Shown: positions 21,994-32,172 of the stretch, one piece after another
How the letters are laid out: every line of letters begins with the position of its first letter
Numbering within the stretch: the first letter of the stretch is position 1
Assembly: GCA_001485295.1 (NCBI GenBank)
Contig: BBOA01000002.1
Location: forward strand, 302,705-366,704
Source: Type-B symbiont of Plautia stali
GTDB lineage: Bacteria; Pseudomonadota; Gammaproteobacteria; Enterobacterales; Enterobacteriaceae
Length of the DNA stretch: 64,000 nucleotides
Direction of reading: 5' to 3'
Position numbers and translations under genes: made by a program
The notes under the pieces: generated by a model
Told to the model about the DNA's origin: nothing
Database searches by the model: none
The model's input: only the letters and a program-made list of their open reading frames with translations

Positions 21994-22110
21994 CGGTTAT
22001 CCCTAGCAGCTCGGCCCGCGACATCCCTGTCGCGAGTGCTTTGCTCTTCTGCCTCCCTTCTCTCCCTTGCAGGCTTTGGGAACCGGCTGACGTTCAGGTC
22101 AACGGATAGA

Positions 22111-23412
22111 TTAGCTGGCGGTTTGCGCGCGCAGCTTTAGCTCGTAGGCTTTCGCCTGCTCGGCGTCGAACTGGTTCTCCCAGCGGGCGATAACCAGTAC
22201 CGCCAGCGCGTTGCCGATGACGTTGAGCGCGGTCCGCGCCATATCCATGATGCGGTCGACGCCGGCGATAAAGGTCAGGCCTTCCAGCGGAATGCCGACG
22301 CTGCCCAGCGTCGCTAGCAGTACCACAAACGACACGCCCGGCACGCCGGCGACGCCTTTTGAGGTCACCATCAGCGTCAGCATCAAGATAATTTCGTCGG
22401 TCAGCGACAGGTCAATGTCATACAGCTGCGCGATAAAGATAGCCGCGATGCTCTGGTAGAGTGTCGAGCCGTCCAAGTTGAAGGAGTAGCCGGTCGGCAC
22501 CACGAAGCTGGTGATCGCCTTCGGCGCGCCGTAGGCCTCCATCTTCTGCATAATGCGCGGTAGCACGGTTTCCGAACTGGAGGTCGAGTAAGAGAGGATC
22601 AGCTCATCTTTCAGGATGCGCATCAGGGTGGTGATACGCAGCTTACAGAGTCGCGCCACGCCGCCGAGGATCACGAAAGCGAAGAAGAGGATAGCGGCGT
22701 AAACCAGCAGTACCAGCTTCGCCAGCGGCCACAGCGAGGAGAAGCCGAAGTTGGCGATGGTGACGGCGATCAGCGCGAAGACGCCTACCGGCGCGTAGCG
22801 CATGATCATATGCGTCACTTTAAACATGGTTTCTGACATGCTGCGGAAAACGTTGACCAGCGGATCGCGCTGCTCCGACGGTAGCGCCGACAGGCCCATG
22901 CCGAACAGCACCGAGAAGAAGATGATCGGCAGCATGTCGCCCTTCATCAGCGAGGCAAAGATATTCTGCGGGATCAGCGACAAAATGGTAGTCACTAGGC
23001 TGTTCAGGCCGTTCTGCACTGCTTCGGTCGTAGCTTCGTACTTAGAGATATCCACCGTTGCCAGCGTCGACATATCAATGCCGGTGCCGGGTTGAAACAC
23101 GTTAGCCAGCGTAATGCCGACCACAATGGCAAGGGTGGTGATCACTTCAAAATAGAGGATGGTTTTGACGCCAATCCGTCCCAGTTTTTTCGCATCGCCC
23201 ACACTGGCGATGCCGACAATCAGCGATGAAATCACGATAGGCACGACAATCATCTTGATGAGATGAATAAAGATATCGCCTGCCGGTTTGAGAATGTTGG
23301 TGATTAACCATTCACGATTGTCTGGCTGATTATGCAGCACTGAACCGACAACGATGCCGAGCACCAGCGCTATCAGAATCTGCCAAGCTAGGCTTATTTT
23401 AAAACCTTTCAT
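22111..23412 (-). CDS. gltP: Glutamate/aspartate:proton symporter GltP
   Basis: GltP is an inner-membrane DAACS-family carrier for glutamate and aspartate. The 433-residue product is near the 437 of E. coli and begins MKGFKISLAWQILIALVLG. Eight hydrophobic helices, the serine-rich TSSSETVLPR re-entrant loop and the NLDGSTLYQSIA motif of substrate binding are intact, as is the C-terminal GVDRIMDMARTALNVIGN. With aspA it gives a route from external aspartate to fumarate. It is divergent from acs. Confidence 0.96.
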   Translation of the reverse strand: MKGFKISLAWQILIALVLGIVVGSVLHNQPDNREWLITNILKPAGDIFIHLIKMIVVPIVISSLIVGIASVGDAKKLGRIGVKTILYFEVITTLAIVVGITLANVFQPGTGIDMSTLATVDISKYEATTEAVQNGLNSLVTTILSLIPQNIFASLMKGDMLPIIFFSVLFGMGLSALPSEQRDPLVNVFRSMSETMFKVTHMIMRYAPVGVFALIAVTIANFGFSSLWPLAKLVLLVYAAILFFAFVILGGVARLCKLRITTLMRILKDELILSYSTSSSETVLPRIMQKMEAYGAPKAITSFVVPTGYSFNLDGSTLYQSIAAIFIAQLYDIDLSLTDEIILMLTLMVTSKGVAGVPGVSFVVLLATLGSVGIPLEGLTFIAGVDRIMDMARTALNVIGNALAVLVIARWENQFDAEQAKAYELKLRAQTAS

Positions 23413-23953
23413 AACGCGTTATTTCCTCAGTCAAAACCCCTATTGTTACACTGCAAAGGTGCAGCGAAGAATACACACAGGGAAGTGAGCAAAAGCCCAG
23501 TAAATTAGAGGGTTATTGAAGGCACTGTCCCGTTCGAAAATGCGAAGGTTCCCGTACCTTTTTACATACGCCGTTTGGTTAAGTCCTGCTGAGCAGGGAC
23601 GAGATAAGTACCATTTTCACTGTGGTAAATGCAACCCCCCTGGCGCGTTCGATTAAAGATTAGCCACTCTTATAGCATAAAATGTTGTTTAGTTATCAAA
23701 ACCATAACTTGCTGTTCTATAAAGTAATAGTTATTAAAAATTTCGCATAGCTATGCAGAGATGCGCAAAAAGGCGACGGGTGCGTTTGCTCTCTTTTTCG
23801 CCAGGTGCCGCTGGCAATAGCAGCACTTTTACAACGGTTTACACGGGGACTTAGCTGCCCGTGATCTGAGGCGCAAAAAAGAAACAAAGCGCTGGCGTAG
23901 GCTTCACTTAACCTTTGATTGACATATCATTAACACTTTCAAGGAAATCCGTC
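23413..23953. other. 540-bp divergent intergenic region gltP/acs
   Basis: No convincing gene is seen. The region is AT-rich near 23640-23760 and must hold the promoters of gltP and acs. A short inverted repeat AAGGT/ACCTT followed by TTT occurs near 23547-23566. AAGGA at 23941 is the Shine-Dalgarno of acs. I see no clear CRP palindrome. Confidence 0.4.
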
Positions 23954-25905
23954 ATGAGCCAAATACATAAACATTCAATTCCTGCCAGCCTTGCTGCCAA
24001 CGCCTTGATCACTGCAGAGCAGTATCAGACGATGTATCAACAATCCGTTAGCGACCCAGAGGCGTTCTGGGGCGAACAGGGGAAAATCCTCGACTGGATT
24101 AAGCCCTACAGCAAAGTGAAAAACAGCTCGTTCGCGCCGGGCAATATCTCTATTCGCTGGTATGAGGACGGCACGCTCAATCTGGCGGCCAACTGCCTCG
24201 ATCGCCATCTGGAAAAGCGCGGCGATCATCCCGCCATCATCTGGGAAAGCGACGACGCGAATGACAGCAAAACCCTCACTTTCCGTCAGCTGTATAACCA
24301 AGTATGCCGCTTCGCTAATGTGCTGCTGTCACTGGGAGGGAAAGGCGACGTGGTGGCGTCTATATGCCGATGGTGCCGGAAGCCGCCGTGGCGATGCTGG
24401 CCTGCGCGCACATCGGCGCTGTGCACTCGGTGATTTTCGGCGGCTTTTCGCCGGAAGCGGTGGCGGGACGCGTTATGGACTCTAGCGCGAAGCTGGTGAT
24501 CACCGCAGATGAAGGCGTACGTGCCGGACATACCATCCCGCTGAAGAAAAATGTCGACGACGCGCTGAAAAACCCTAGCGTAAACAGCGTGAAGAACGTC
24601 GTGGTGCTGCAGCGCACTGGCCAGCAGATCGACTGGCAGGATGGCCGCGATCTCTGGTGGTCCGACTTAATGGATAAAGCCAGCGAGCAGCACGCGCCCG
24701 CCGAGATGCAGGCGGAAGATCCGCTGTTTATCCTCTATACTTCCGGCTCCACTGGCAAGCCGAAAGGGGTGCTGCACACCACCGGTGGCTATCTGGTCTA
24801 TGCGGCGACCACCTTTAAATACGTGTTCGACTGTCGCCCGGACGATATCTACTGGTGCACTGCCGACGTTGGCTGGGTGACCGGCCACAGCTACCTACTC
24901 TATGGACCGCTGGCGTGCGGCGCGACGACGCTGATGTTTGAAGGCGTGCCAAACTGGCCGCAGCCGAGCCGCATGGCCGAAGTGGTGGATAAGCATAAGG
25001 TGACGCTGCTTTATACCGCGCCGACGGCGATCCGCACCCTGATGGCGGAAGGCGATAAGGCAATTGCCGGTACCAGCCGTCAGAGCCTGCGCATTATGGG
25101 CTCGGTCGGCGAACCCATTAACCCGGAAGCTTGGGAGTGGTACTACAACAAGATTGGCGACGGCCGCTGTCCGATTGTCGACACTTGGTGGCAGACTGAA
25201 ACCGGCGGCTTTATGATCACGCCACTGCCGGGCGCGACCGAGCTAAAAGCGGGTTCCGCCACCAAACCTTTCTTCGGCGTGCAGCCTGCACTGGTCGATA
25301 ACGAAGGCAATCCGCAAGAGGGCGCGGCCGAAGGCAACCTAGTGATCACCGACTCCTGGCCGGGCCAGGCGCGCACCCTGTTCGGCGATCACAAGCGCTT
25401 CGAACAGACCTACTTTTCAACCTTCAAAAACTGCTATTTCAGCGGCGATAGCGCGCGCCGCGACGAAGATGGCGACTACTGGATCACCGGCCGCGTCGAC
25501 GACGTGCTCAACGTTTCCGGCCACCGCTTCGGCACCGCTGAGATTGAGTCGGCATTGATTTCCTATCCAAAAATCGCCGAGGCGGCGGTGGTGGGCATTC
25601 CGCACGGCATTAAAGGCCAGGCGATCTACGCCTATATCACCCTGAACCAAGGCGAAGAACCGATGCCGGAGCTATATAGCGAAGTGCGAGGCTGGGTGCG
25701 CAAAGAGATTGGGCCGATCGCCACACCCGATATCCTGCACTGGACCGATTCGCTGCCGAAAACCCGCTCCGGCAAGATTATGCGCCGTATTCTGCGTAAG
25801 ATCGCCGCAGGCGACACCAGCAATCTGGGCGATACCTCGACGCTGGCCGATCCGGGCGTGGTGGATAAACTGCTGGAGGAGAAGGATGCGATCCGTATGC
25901 CGTAA
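23954..25905 (+). pseudogene. acs: Acetyl-CoA synthetase, broken by a single-base deletion
   Basis: Acs activates acetate to acetyl-CoA through acetyl-AMP. Start at ATG 23954 ([20 protein letters not shown]). The first 134 codons end in GGKGDVVA; the E. coli sequence goes on [14 protein letters not shown], here the DNA lacks one base at about 24358 and the continuation is in the next frame from 24364 ([18 protein letters not shown]). All later motifs are perfect: [22 protein letters not shown], the [13 protein letters not shown] hinge and the acetylated-lysine motif [12 protein letters not shown] sequencing error cannot be excluded. The usual downstream yjcH-actP are absent. Confidence 0.9.
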
Positions 25906-25911
25906 ACCGTC

Positions 25912-26409
25912 TTACCGGCGCGAAGTCTCTTCTTCCCACCGCCCTTTCCTTACGCGGTGTGTTTCTAAAGTCACATAACAATATCTGACTAAGCCTTTCT
26001 CGCGCAGCGGCGTGAGGCTGCCGCCTGCACAACCTCTGGAGAAACTGTGATGAACGACGCCCCTTCCACTCAGGAGGCGCTCAATCAACGGATGCATCAG
26101 TGAGCCTTCGGCGTTTTGCAGCCAGTGGTTCGCCTGCAGGCGTGCCGCTTGGTCAGCGAGCTTCAGCCGGTGTTCGGTGTTGTATTTGCCTTCCAGATAC
26201 GAAAGAATGGCGCCAGACTCGGCAACCACCTGATTTTCATCGGTGATCACCGGCGATTTACCTAGCTGATGCACCTTTTTCAACGCCTCCGGCGCCAGCA
26301 TCGACGCTTCGCGTTGATAGCGCTTGATTTAATAAGGCGTCTCCAGCTCTTCCAGCAGTCACAACACGCGATGCGAGCGTGACTGCTCAAGATGGTGAAC
26401 ATTAATCAT
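25912..26409 (-). pseudogene. Glutathione S-transferase, broken
   Basis: From ATG 26409 the frame MINVHHLEQSRSHRVL is followed by TGA in place of Trp, then LLEELETPY, TAA, IKRYQREASMLAPEALKKV and GKSPVITDENQVVAESGAIL, with the conserved ES-GAI glutathione-binding motif. The helical domain starts (NHWLQNAEGSLMHPLI) and then degenerates near 26040. Lies between acs and soxR. Confidence 0.85.
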
Positions 26410-26483
26410 GTCGGATCCCTGTTATGAACCTCAGGCAAGTATAGCCTCCTCGCTCTTTAGCGCGGCGCATCACCCTTCTCATC

Positions 26484-26942
26484 CTATTCAGGATCGAGCA
26501 GCACCGCGCCGGAGCCTTGCTGCGCCAGCCGGTCGTCGGGATTACGCAGCGGACAGTCGCGCATCGATAAACAGCCGCAGCCGATGCAGCCGTCGAGCTC
26601 GTTGCGCAGGCGCGTCAGGGTTTCGATGCGCTTATCCAGCTCTTCACGCCAGTGCTGCGTCAGAACGTCCCACTCCTGCGTCGACATCAGCTTGTTAGCG
26701 GGAATATGCATCAGGCTGTCGCTGACCGTGGCGAGCGGAATGCCGATGCGCTGAGCGATTTTAATAATGGCGACGCGGCGCAGCACGTCGCGGCTGTAGC
26801 GCCTCTGGTTGCCGCCATTGCGCGTGCTGGATATCAGCCCTTTGCTCTCGTAGAAATGCAGCGCGGAGACCGCCACGCCGCTGCGGCGCGCGACTTCACC
26901 CGGCGTCAGGACCGGGTTTGGGTAGTTGCGATCTTTTTTCAT
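26484..26942 (-). CDS. soxR: Redox-sensitive activator SoxR
   Basis: SoxR is a MerR-family dimer whose [2Fe-2S] cluster senses redox-cycling agents and then switches on soxS. The 152-residue protein has an N-terminal winged helix ([21 protein letters not shown]), a dimerisation helix and the cluster ligands C119, C122, C124 and C130 in [12 protein letters not shown], at the same numbering as E. coli. It is divergent from soxS, with a perfect operator between them. The whole module looks functional. Confidence 0.97.
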   Translation of the reverse strand: MKKDRNYPNPVLTPGEVARRSGVAVSALHFYESKGLISSTRNGGNQRRYSRDVLRRVAIIKIAQRIGIPLATVSDSLMHIPANKLMSTQEWDVLTQHWREELDKRIETLTRLRNELDGCIGCGCLSMRDCPLRNPDDRLAQQGSGAVLLDPE

Positions 26943-26953
26943 CTGGCTCTTTA

Positions 26954-26971
26954 CCTCAAGTTAACTTGAGG
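26954..26971. promoter_or_regulatory. SoxR operator (soxS promoter)
   Basis: CCTCAAGTTAACTTGAGG is a perfect 18-bp palindrome and is the same as the SoxR box of E. coli, located between the divergent soxR and soxS starts. It would lie in the spacer of the soxS promoter, where MerR-type activators act. Confidence 0.95.
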
Positions 26972-27025
26972 AATTATACTCGCCTACGTTAAATAATGAA
27001 TCCCTCAGGACTAAAGGAGGAGATT

Positions 27026-27451
27026 ATGATGCAAGAAGAGATCATTCACTCCCTGACAGACTGGATCGATCAGAATCTAGATAAAACGTTATCTATCGAT
27101 GAAGTGGCGGCGAAGTCAGGTTATTCAAAATGGCACCTGCAGCGTATGTTCCGTACCGTAACAAAACAGACGCTGGGCGGCTATATTCGCGAACGTCGCC
27201 TGACGCTGGCGGCGGAAGCGCTACTTCAGACGCAGCGTCCGGTGTTTGATATCGCAATGCAGTATGGCTATGACTCGCAGCAGACCTTCTGCCGCGTGTT
27301 CCGCCGTCAGTTTTCGCAGACGCCTACTGCCTATCGCCATTTTATGCGTCGTCAGGCGATCCAGCGCCCGCATTTGGTAAGCTTCGACTGTAGCGAACCC
27401 GTCGCCAGTTTCACCCAGCGTACCACTGGCGAATGTTGTCCAGTTCGCTAA
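27026..27451 (+). CDS. soxS: Superoxide-response activator SoxS, with C-terminal extension
   Basis: SoxS is a one-domain AraC-type activator of the superoxide regulon. A strong Shine-Dalgarno (AAAGGAGG, 27013-27020) precedes ATG 27026/27029. The two helix-turn-helices, SGYSKWHLQRMFRTVTKQT and FDIAMQYGYDSQQTFCRVFR, are intact. E. coli SoxS ends at the YRHRL motif (107 residues); here the frame continues about 35 residues after YRHF (rich in Arg, Gln, Ser and two adjacent Cys). Whether the extension is normal for the genus or due to a lost stop cannot be told here. Confidence 0.95.
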   Translation: MMQEEIIHSLTDWIDQNLDKTLSIDEVAAKSGYSKWHLQRMFRTVTKQTLGGYIRERRLTLAAEALLQTQRPVFDIAMQYGYDSQQTFCRVFRRQFSQTPTAYRHFMRRQAIQRPHLVSFDCSEPVASFTQRTTGECCPVR

Positions 27452-27458
27452 GTTTCAG

Positions 27459-27484
27459 GCGCCCTGAACGGGCGCACCTTTCCT
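27459..27484 (+). terminator. soxS terminator
   Basis: A perfect stem GCGCCC (27459-27464) with GGGCGC (27470-27475) around the loop TGAAC, followed by CCTTTCCTTTAT, just after the soxS stop. Confidence 0.7.
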
Positions 27485-27711
27485 TTATCCCCACAATACG
27501 CTGATTTTCCTCTCCTTATTTCGATAAAAATTTTTTTGCCATACTATGCACAAATTTTGTTCATAAATTAAAATCCAATGATATAATGTGATACATCTCA
27601 CATATTACACCCTTTTTGTCGATGGACAGCCTTTCCCTGACCAAGCTTTCTGTGGCCAGTGATGTCCAGTAACTTTCGGGGATAATTCCTTAGATTCAGA
27701 GGTTTAAGTCG

Positions 27712-27993
27712 ATGGCGACCATAACCACCAGCTTGATTGCCATGCGTTGGGAACTGCTCAGCGCAATCATGATGTTTTTTGCCAGTACCCTTAAAATTAA
27801 ATTCCGCCAGAGCAGCAACCACGTTATGGCGTTTATGTGCGGCAGCATCGGTCTAGGAATGACCTGCTGGTTTGTCACGGGTATGCTAGGCATCACGCTT
27901 AGTATGGAAAATCTGCATCAGTTTATGCTGATCACCAAAGATACCTTTATCCAAGTGATGAGCCAGACGCCGCCCCACTGGCCGATGCCGTAA
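27712..27993 (+). CDS. yjcB: YjcB-family small membrane protein
   Basis: The 93-residue product starts MATITTSLIAMRWELLSAIM and matches E. coli YjcB along its length (same size), including LRWxLLSAxMMFxASTL and the end MSQTPPHWPMP. Two hydrophobic segments are seen (residues 10-25 and 40-62). Function unknown. It keeps its E. coli place between soxS and ssb/uvrA and, unlike most non-core genes here, carries no lesion, suggesting it is still under selection. Confidence 0.88.
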   Translation: MATITTSLIAMRWELLSAIMMFFASTLKIKFRQSSNHVMAFMCGSIGLGMTCWFVTGMLGITLSMENLHQFMLITKDTFIQVMSQTPPHWPMP

Positions 27994-28004
27994 TCGTTAC
28001 CCAA

Positions 28005-28036
28005 TAAAAAACCCTGCAAAGCGGGGGTTTTTTATT
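28005..28036 (+). terminator. yjcB terminator
   Basis: A stem AAACCCTGC with GCGGGGGTTT (one bulge) closed by the loop AAA and followed by a T run, shortly after the yjcB stop. Confidence 0.75.
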
Positions 28037-28049
28037 TTGCTGTGTAACT

Positions 28050-28999
28050 CAAACTTTCTTCAACAGCGCAGGAATATTGACTCCTGCTCCGAAACGCCCG
28101 GTCTCTGCGTGCCGCGGCGCTCCTGAATCCACATATCTCCCATCATCTGGTTAAGCCGGCGATCCAGCCCTGTCACCAGACCTGCGCCCGGCCTTAAAGG
28201 TCAGCTCGCCGAAATAGATACGGCCTCATGGATATACAATTCAACGTGCACATAGTCGAAATCGCTCGCCAGCTTCTTGCTCAGATCGAGCGCGTGCTAC
28301 AGCGACTCGGCGATCTTCGTCACGTCGAGACCGGTATCGCGAATTTTGTGGGAGGCTTCGGTCAGGTTGTTGACGTAGAAGTTTATCGACAGCTGCGGCT
28401 GACAACGGTTGTAAATCACCTGCAGCACATATTCCGGCGCGCTTGTTGAACATATGGAACTTGTAGTCGATGGCCTCGGTTTTGCCGTCGCCGATATACT
28501 TCTTGACCAGAATACGCGGCTTGATATAGAGGTAGTGGATCTCGCGCGCCTTGTTGGCGAAGTCGGTCAACAGCTACAGCAGCTGTTAATAATCTGCTGT
28601 TTGCGCAGCGTACCGGCTCTTCCAGCAGGATCTCCACCATATTGGAGCGTGTTTCGGCTTGATTACCGTGCCCTTCCAGCATGGCAGGCTGTTCAGCGAC
28701 GCCGGATCGATGGACTCGTGCACCAGCGGGATCAGGTACTCGTTGCCAATCTTCTCGGCGATGTAGTCGCGCACCGAATGCACTGAATATTTGTCAGAGA
28801 GGCGGCCGTAGATCTGATGATAGTCGCCATAGACGAATTTGCAGTACAGTACCTTCTCGTTGAACACTTTGGGCTGGCGCAGGAGGTTGGGCAATTTTCT
28901 GAACTTGTGGAAGTAGTAAATGCGGTCCTAGTAAGCCAAAGGCATCTTCTTAATGAAGTACTGCACGCTTTTTCTAAGTTCATCTTTCAACTTAAACAT
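28050..28999 (-). pseudogene. TupA-like ATP-grasp polysaccharide protein, decayed
   Basis: From ATG 28999 (MFKLKDELRKSVQYFIKKMP) a TAG is met, then FHKFRKLPNLLRQPKVFNE, YCKFVYGDYHQIYGRLSDKY and EKIGNEYLIPLVHESIDP, then in other frames KPRILVKKYIGDGKTEAIDY (the ATP-binding lysine motif) and LASDFDYVHVELYIHEA. This is the TupA-like ATP-grasp family of capsule and exopolysaccharide clusters. Frameshifts and stops near 28930, 28640, 28580, 28440 and 28210 destroy it. The start is 8 bp after the end of the flippase gene, so the two formed an operon. Confidence 0.78.
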
Positions 29000-29007
29000 A
29001 TCTGACC

Positions 29008-30242
29008 TCATTTGTAGGTTTTATAGCTGAGTGAGGAAACCTGAATTCTTTGAATGACGCCGTTTTTGAAGAAGTAATTCATTACGGTAAGGGACAAGAG
29101 CTCCGACACGAAGAGGCGCCATACGGTGCCCATAATACCGTAGCCTTGGATCAGCCACCATGAAAGCGGCAGTCTGATCACTATCAGGAAGATGATTTTC
29201 TTCAACAGATGTTGAAACTACCCTCTTTCACCATGTAATGGTAGGCTACGGTGCCCATGGCGGAGAAACCCATCGACAGCAACGTAATGAGACTTCCCGA
29301 CTGTGTGTATTCTGACCTGTATAAAGCGATGATGATTTTCTCACCGAACAGCGCCCAGCATCATCATTTGTGAAACCCCCATGACATAGCCATTCAGCCA
29401 CGCTGCCAGCTTAATGGCTACTTCCCCGCGTTCCCTGAAGATTTTAGTGAAGCAAGAAGTAATGAGCACCACGGGGATAAAAATCCACGAAGCCGCGATA
29501 GTGTTAGCCGTCGCAAACAGCCCGCGATCGCTTGCCGATGCGATACCGGCTAAAAACATCTGCGTGGCTTTAACCTGCACCGAAATAAAAATGCTGGAGA
29601 TGCCCAGCGGCAGTCCTGCGTACATCAGGTAGCGCAGGTAGGCGCTGCGTTTCTCCTGCGTCAGCGCGATATCCTCTGTTTCGCGGTATAAAGTTTTATC
29701 GCTTGATAATGTAAGGCACTAGGGTCACGGCTACGATCGAAAGCGTCAGCCATAGCGGATTGAGGCGCCCCCAAGCAATGCTAAAGCTAATAGCGAAGCT
29801 CAGCAGCATGCCGAGTGAATTCGCGACGGTATTAAGTCGTGAAGCAAGGCGCGCGTTGTTGTAAACGCTGAAGGTGTCCTGCGTCACGAACACCGAGGCA
29901 ACGAACGACGCCAGCGTAAACGCCATAAAATTCTCCGGCATGGTGAACCATACTCAGAGCCGAGGTGAGCAGCAGCAAAATTATGCGCAGGGTGCGCGCC
30001 ACGTTCATCAGACGCAGTCCTTTCGGCACGCTTTTGCCGATCCGCTTAAACAAGATGGTTTCGGTGCCGAAGATGGCAACGGTCTGGACCATGAAAAATA
30101 AAGAGGTAGAAAACGCCATCTGGCCAAAAACGGCTGGCCCGAAAGATTTCGCCACGTAGGAGGTCACAAATATGACGCCAAAAACCGAGACGATCTTCTC
30201 AGACATCATCCAAGCCGCATTAGACATTACGCTTAATTTCAT
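29008..30242 (-). pseudogene. Polysaccharide flippase (Wzx/MATE-like), decayed
   Basis: The start MKLSVMSNAAWMMSEKIVSV and FVTSYVAKSFGPAVFGQMAF are typical of the oligosaccharide flippase superfamily. Later frames give FGTETILFKRIGKSVPKGLR, FVASVFVTQDTFSVYNNARL, LRYLMYAGLPLGISSIFISV, LITSCFTKIFRERGEVAIKL and IRLPLSWWLIQGYGIMGTVW. All twelve or so helices are recognisable in order, but with frameshifts near 29940, 29700, 29340 and 29210. It presumably exported the product of the adjacent polysaccharide genes. Confidence 0.8.
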
Positions 30243-30455
30243 TGACTCATCCTTTGCATTACTTACTTCAACCGCTTCGGTACAACAATATACCATTCGT
30301 GGCGTTAATTTTCGTTCCGTGCATAGCTGATGTTCTTGCAGGCAGAACGACTTCCATTTTTTTCGGTAATAGTAATAAACATCAGTAAAAGTCTCGCAAT
30401 TCTCGTTACTTTTCCTCTCTCCCAATCTCATTTCGATGAGATTGGTGCTTCTCAT

Positions 30456-31138
30456 TTTACTTCACGCGCGTTAGCGGTGCTGAACACGCCTGCAAACCTG
30501 CGCGTCGATTTACTCAGCATTCGATAGCACTAAGTTTGCACCCAGCGCAGAATATTCAGTGCCTTGATAATAAGCGGACCGGCACAAAAAATGCTAAGAT
30601 TTTTCCTAGAAGGAAGCTTTATCAATGTTTATCACTTTCGATACTGGAGGGCGTTCTTATATAAGATAAATCAGCATTAAGATCCGGCTGGCTAAAGTTT
30701 TATAAATTTGGTCATTGGGAATTATTCTTATCCATTAGGCGATTTATGGAAAAAACGCTGGTTTATCAGATGGTGTTCTCAGGGCCAAACGTCAATAAAA
30801 ACGCACTATAATTTAATAAATATGCAGTAATTTAACGAATTGCTCGCCAGTTAGCGCCGGAAAACGCGTCGCTTACGCGCGATAATGGCTGTCTGGCGCG
30901 AATATTGTTGCCTGCAGTTTAGGTTATCGCATTACCGTTGCCGACGATGCGCACACCACGGCGGATCGCACTTACCCCAGCGCGGAGCAGCTGATTAGGC
31001 AACATAATGAGGTCTGGACGGGCTGTTTGTCTCTGCCGGGAAATGTGCCGCAGGTCGTCAGCACGGCGGAGATTTTAACCGGATCGGTCGGTTAGCCCCG
31101 CTTCGGCAGGTGTGCACCCTCAGGGATCCTGAAGAGGT
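30456..31138. other. Gene-poor, AT-rich stretch
   Basis: No gene can be supported. The first half is AT-rich with scattered stops. At about 31010-31095 a short plus-strand frame ends NEVWTGCLSLPGNVPQVV, but I cannot place it in a family. It is probably the end of a decayed accessory gene. Confidence 0.4.
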
Positions 31139-31550
31139 TTATTTGACGCTGGCAATGGTGCCTTTGTAGCCGGTGACAACCACATGGATTTTCTCGAAGA
31201 GACCGTAGCTCTCTGCATCGTGATTTCGTAACGCGGCGCGACAATCAGATCGGCGCCAGACGCCTTAACGGCATTGTAGGCGGCAGCGGATTTAACCGAG
31301 GCGGATAGAGTGGGCGAAAGAGAGCGCGCCGCTAGTACCGTAATCCACGCCGTCAGCGTAGTGATCGCCTTCGCCCCACTTGATCACGCCGAACAGCACG
31401 TTAGCTGTCGCCTAGCCGCTAATTTTCTCGCCCACGGCGATATCAACTTTAACAGAAGATTCAACCGTTCCGATAACTCTTTCATCTATTGGGTGGGAAT
31501 AACCGGGCGGGATTATACCGTTATTACTTAGCTGCTTTTTGATAAAAATT
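31139..31550 (-). pseudogene. Unrecognised secreted-type protein, decayed
   Basis: The minus strand reads VKVDIAVGEKISG, then TAG (plus-strand CTA at 31412-31414), ATANVLFGVIKWGEGDHYAD, and in another frame AAAYNAVKASGADLIVAPRY and FEKIHVVVTGYKGTIASVK before a stop. The alternating hydrophobic pattern and the 'ADLIVAPRYEIT' type motif resemble small exported or lipoprotein families, but I do not recognise the family with confidence. The TAG lies in a CTAGG, as if from CCAGG. Confidence 0.5.
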
Positions 31551-32118
31551 ATTTTTATGCAGGATAAAGATAATTGATATCAAACGAGAATAGATTTCTT
31601 ATCTCACCGCTAAATTAAAACAAATGTTATTGATGCTCCAAGTTAAAAAAGAAAGCAGGTTATTATCCTGATATATTATCTTTAATAGCACTGAGGGTAA
31701 CAAATAAATAACGTTAACAAACGTGCGCCACTTAAAAAACAAACATATATAAATAAGTTTAATTAATTATATTCCGATATGGAGATAACTTCTCCCTTGC
31801 TGAGTAATACCGCTAGCCGTGCCGATTGCTCATTATTTTCTTATTTTTATCTGGAAGTATCTGGAACCGCAATAAAGCTGATCGATATTTTCCCCAGCGC
31901 GAATTAGCGGTTATCGTTTTTAGTGACGCGAGAGGCTTTTTTACTTTCCGCCATAGATAATATCGATGAGTCACTAACGCCGTAAAAAACGCCGATACGT
32001 TTATATCTTTAGCAGCGTTTTTACTGCGGCATGGTTTTACTAAATTTTTTTCAGGAAAGTTAAATAGCGTGGATTTCTGATAATTGCAGGGCTAAAGTCC
32101 AGTCTCTGTTTTAAATAC
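31551..32118. other. AT-rich intergenic stretch
   Basis: About 570 bp with long A/T tracts and no frame over 40 codons that I can support. Decayed or non-coding. Confidence 0.4.
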
Positions 32119-32146
32119 GAAAAAAAGCCCCGTCTGAGCGGGGCCT
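32119..32146 (-). terminator. ssb terminator
   Basis: GCCCCGTCTGAGCGGGGC (32127-32144) forms a stem with GCCCC/GGGGC; on the minus strand it is followed by a long T run, as expected downstream of ssb. Confidence 0.85.
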
Positions 32147-32172
32147 GAGCTCGTCATGCGATGGCGCAACAA

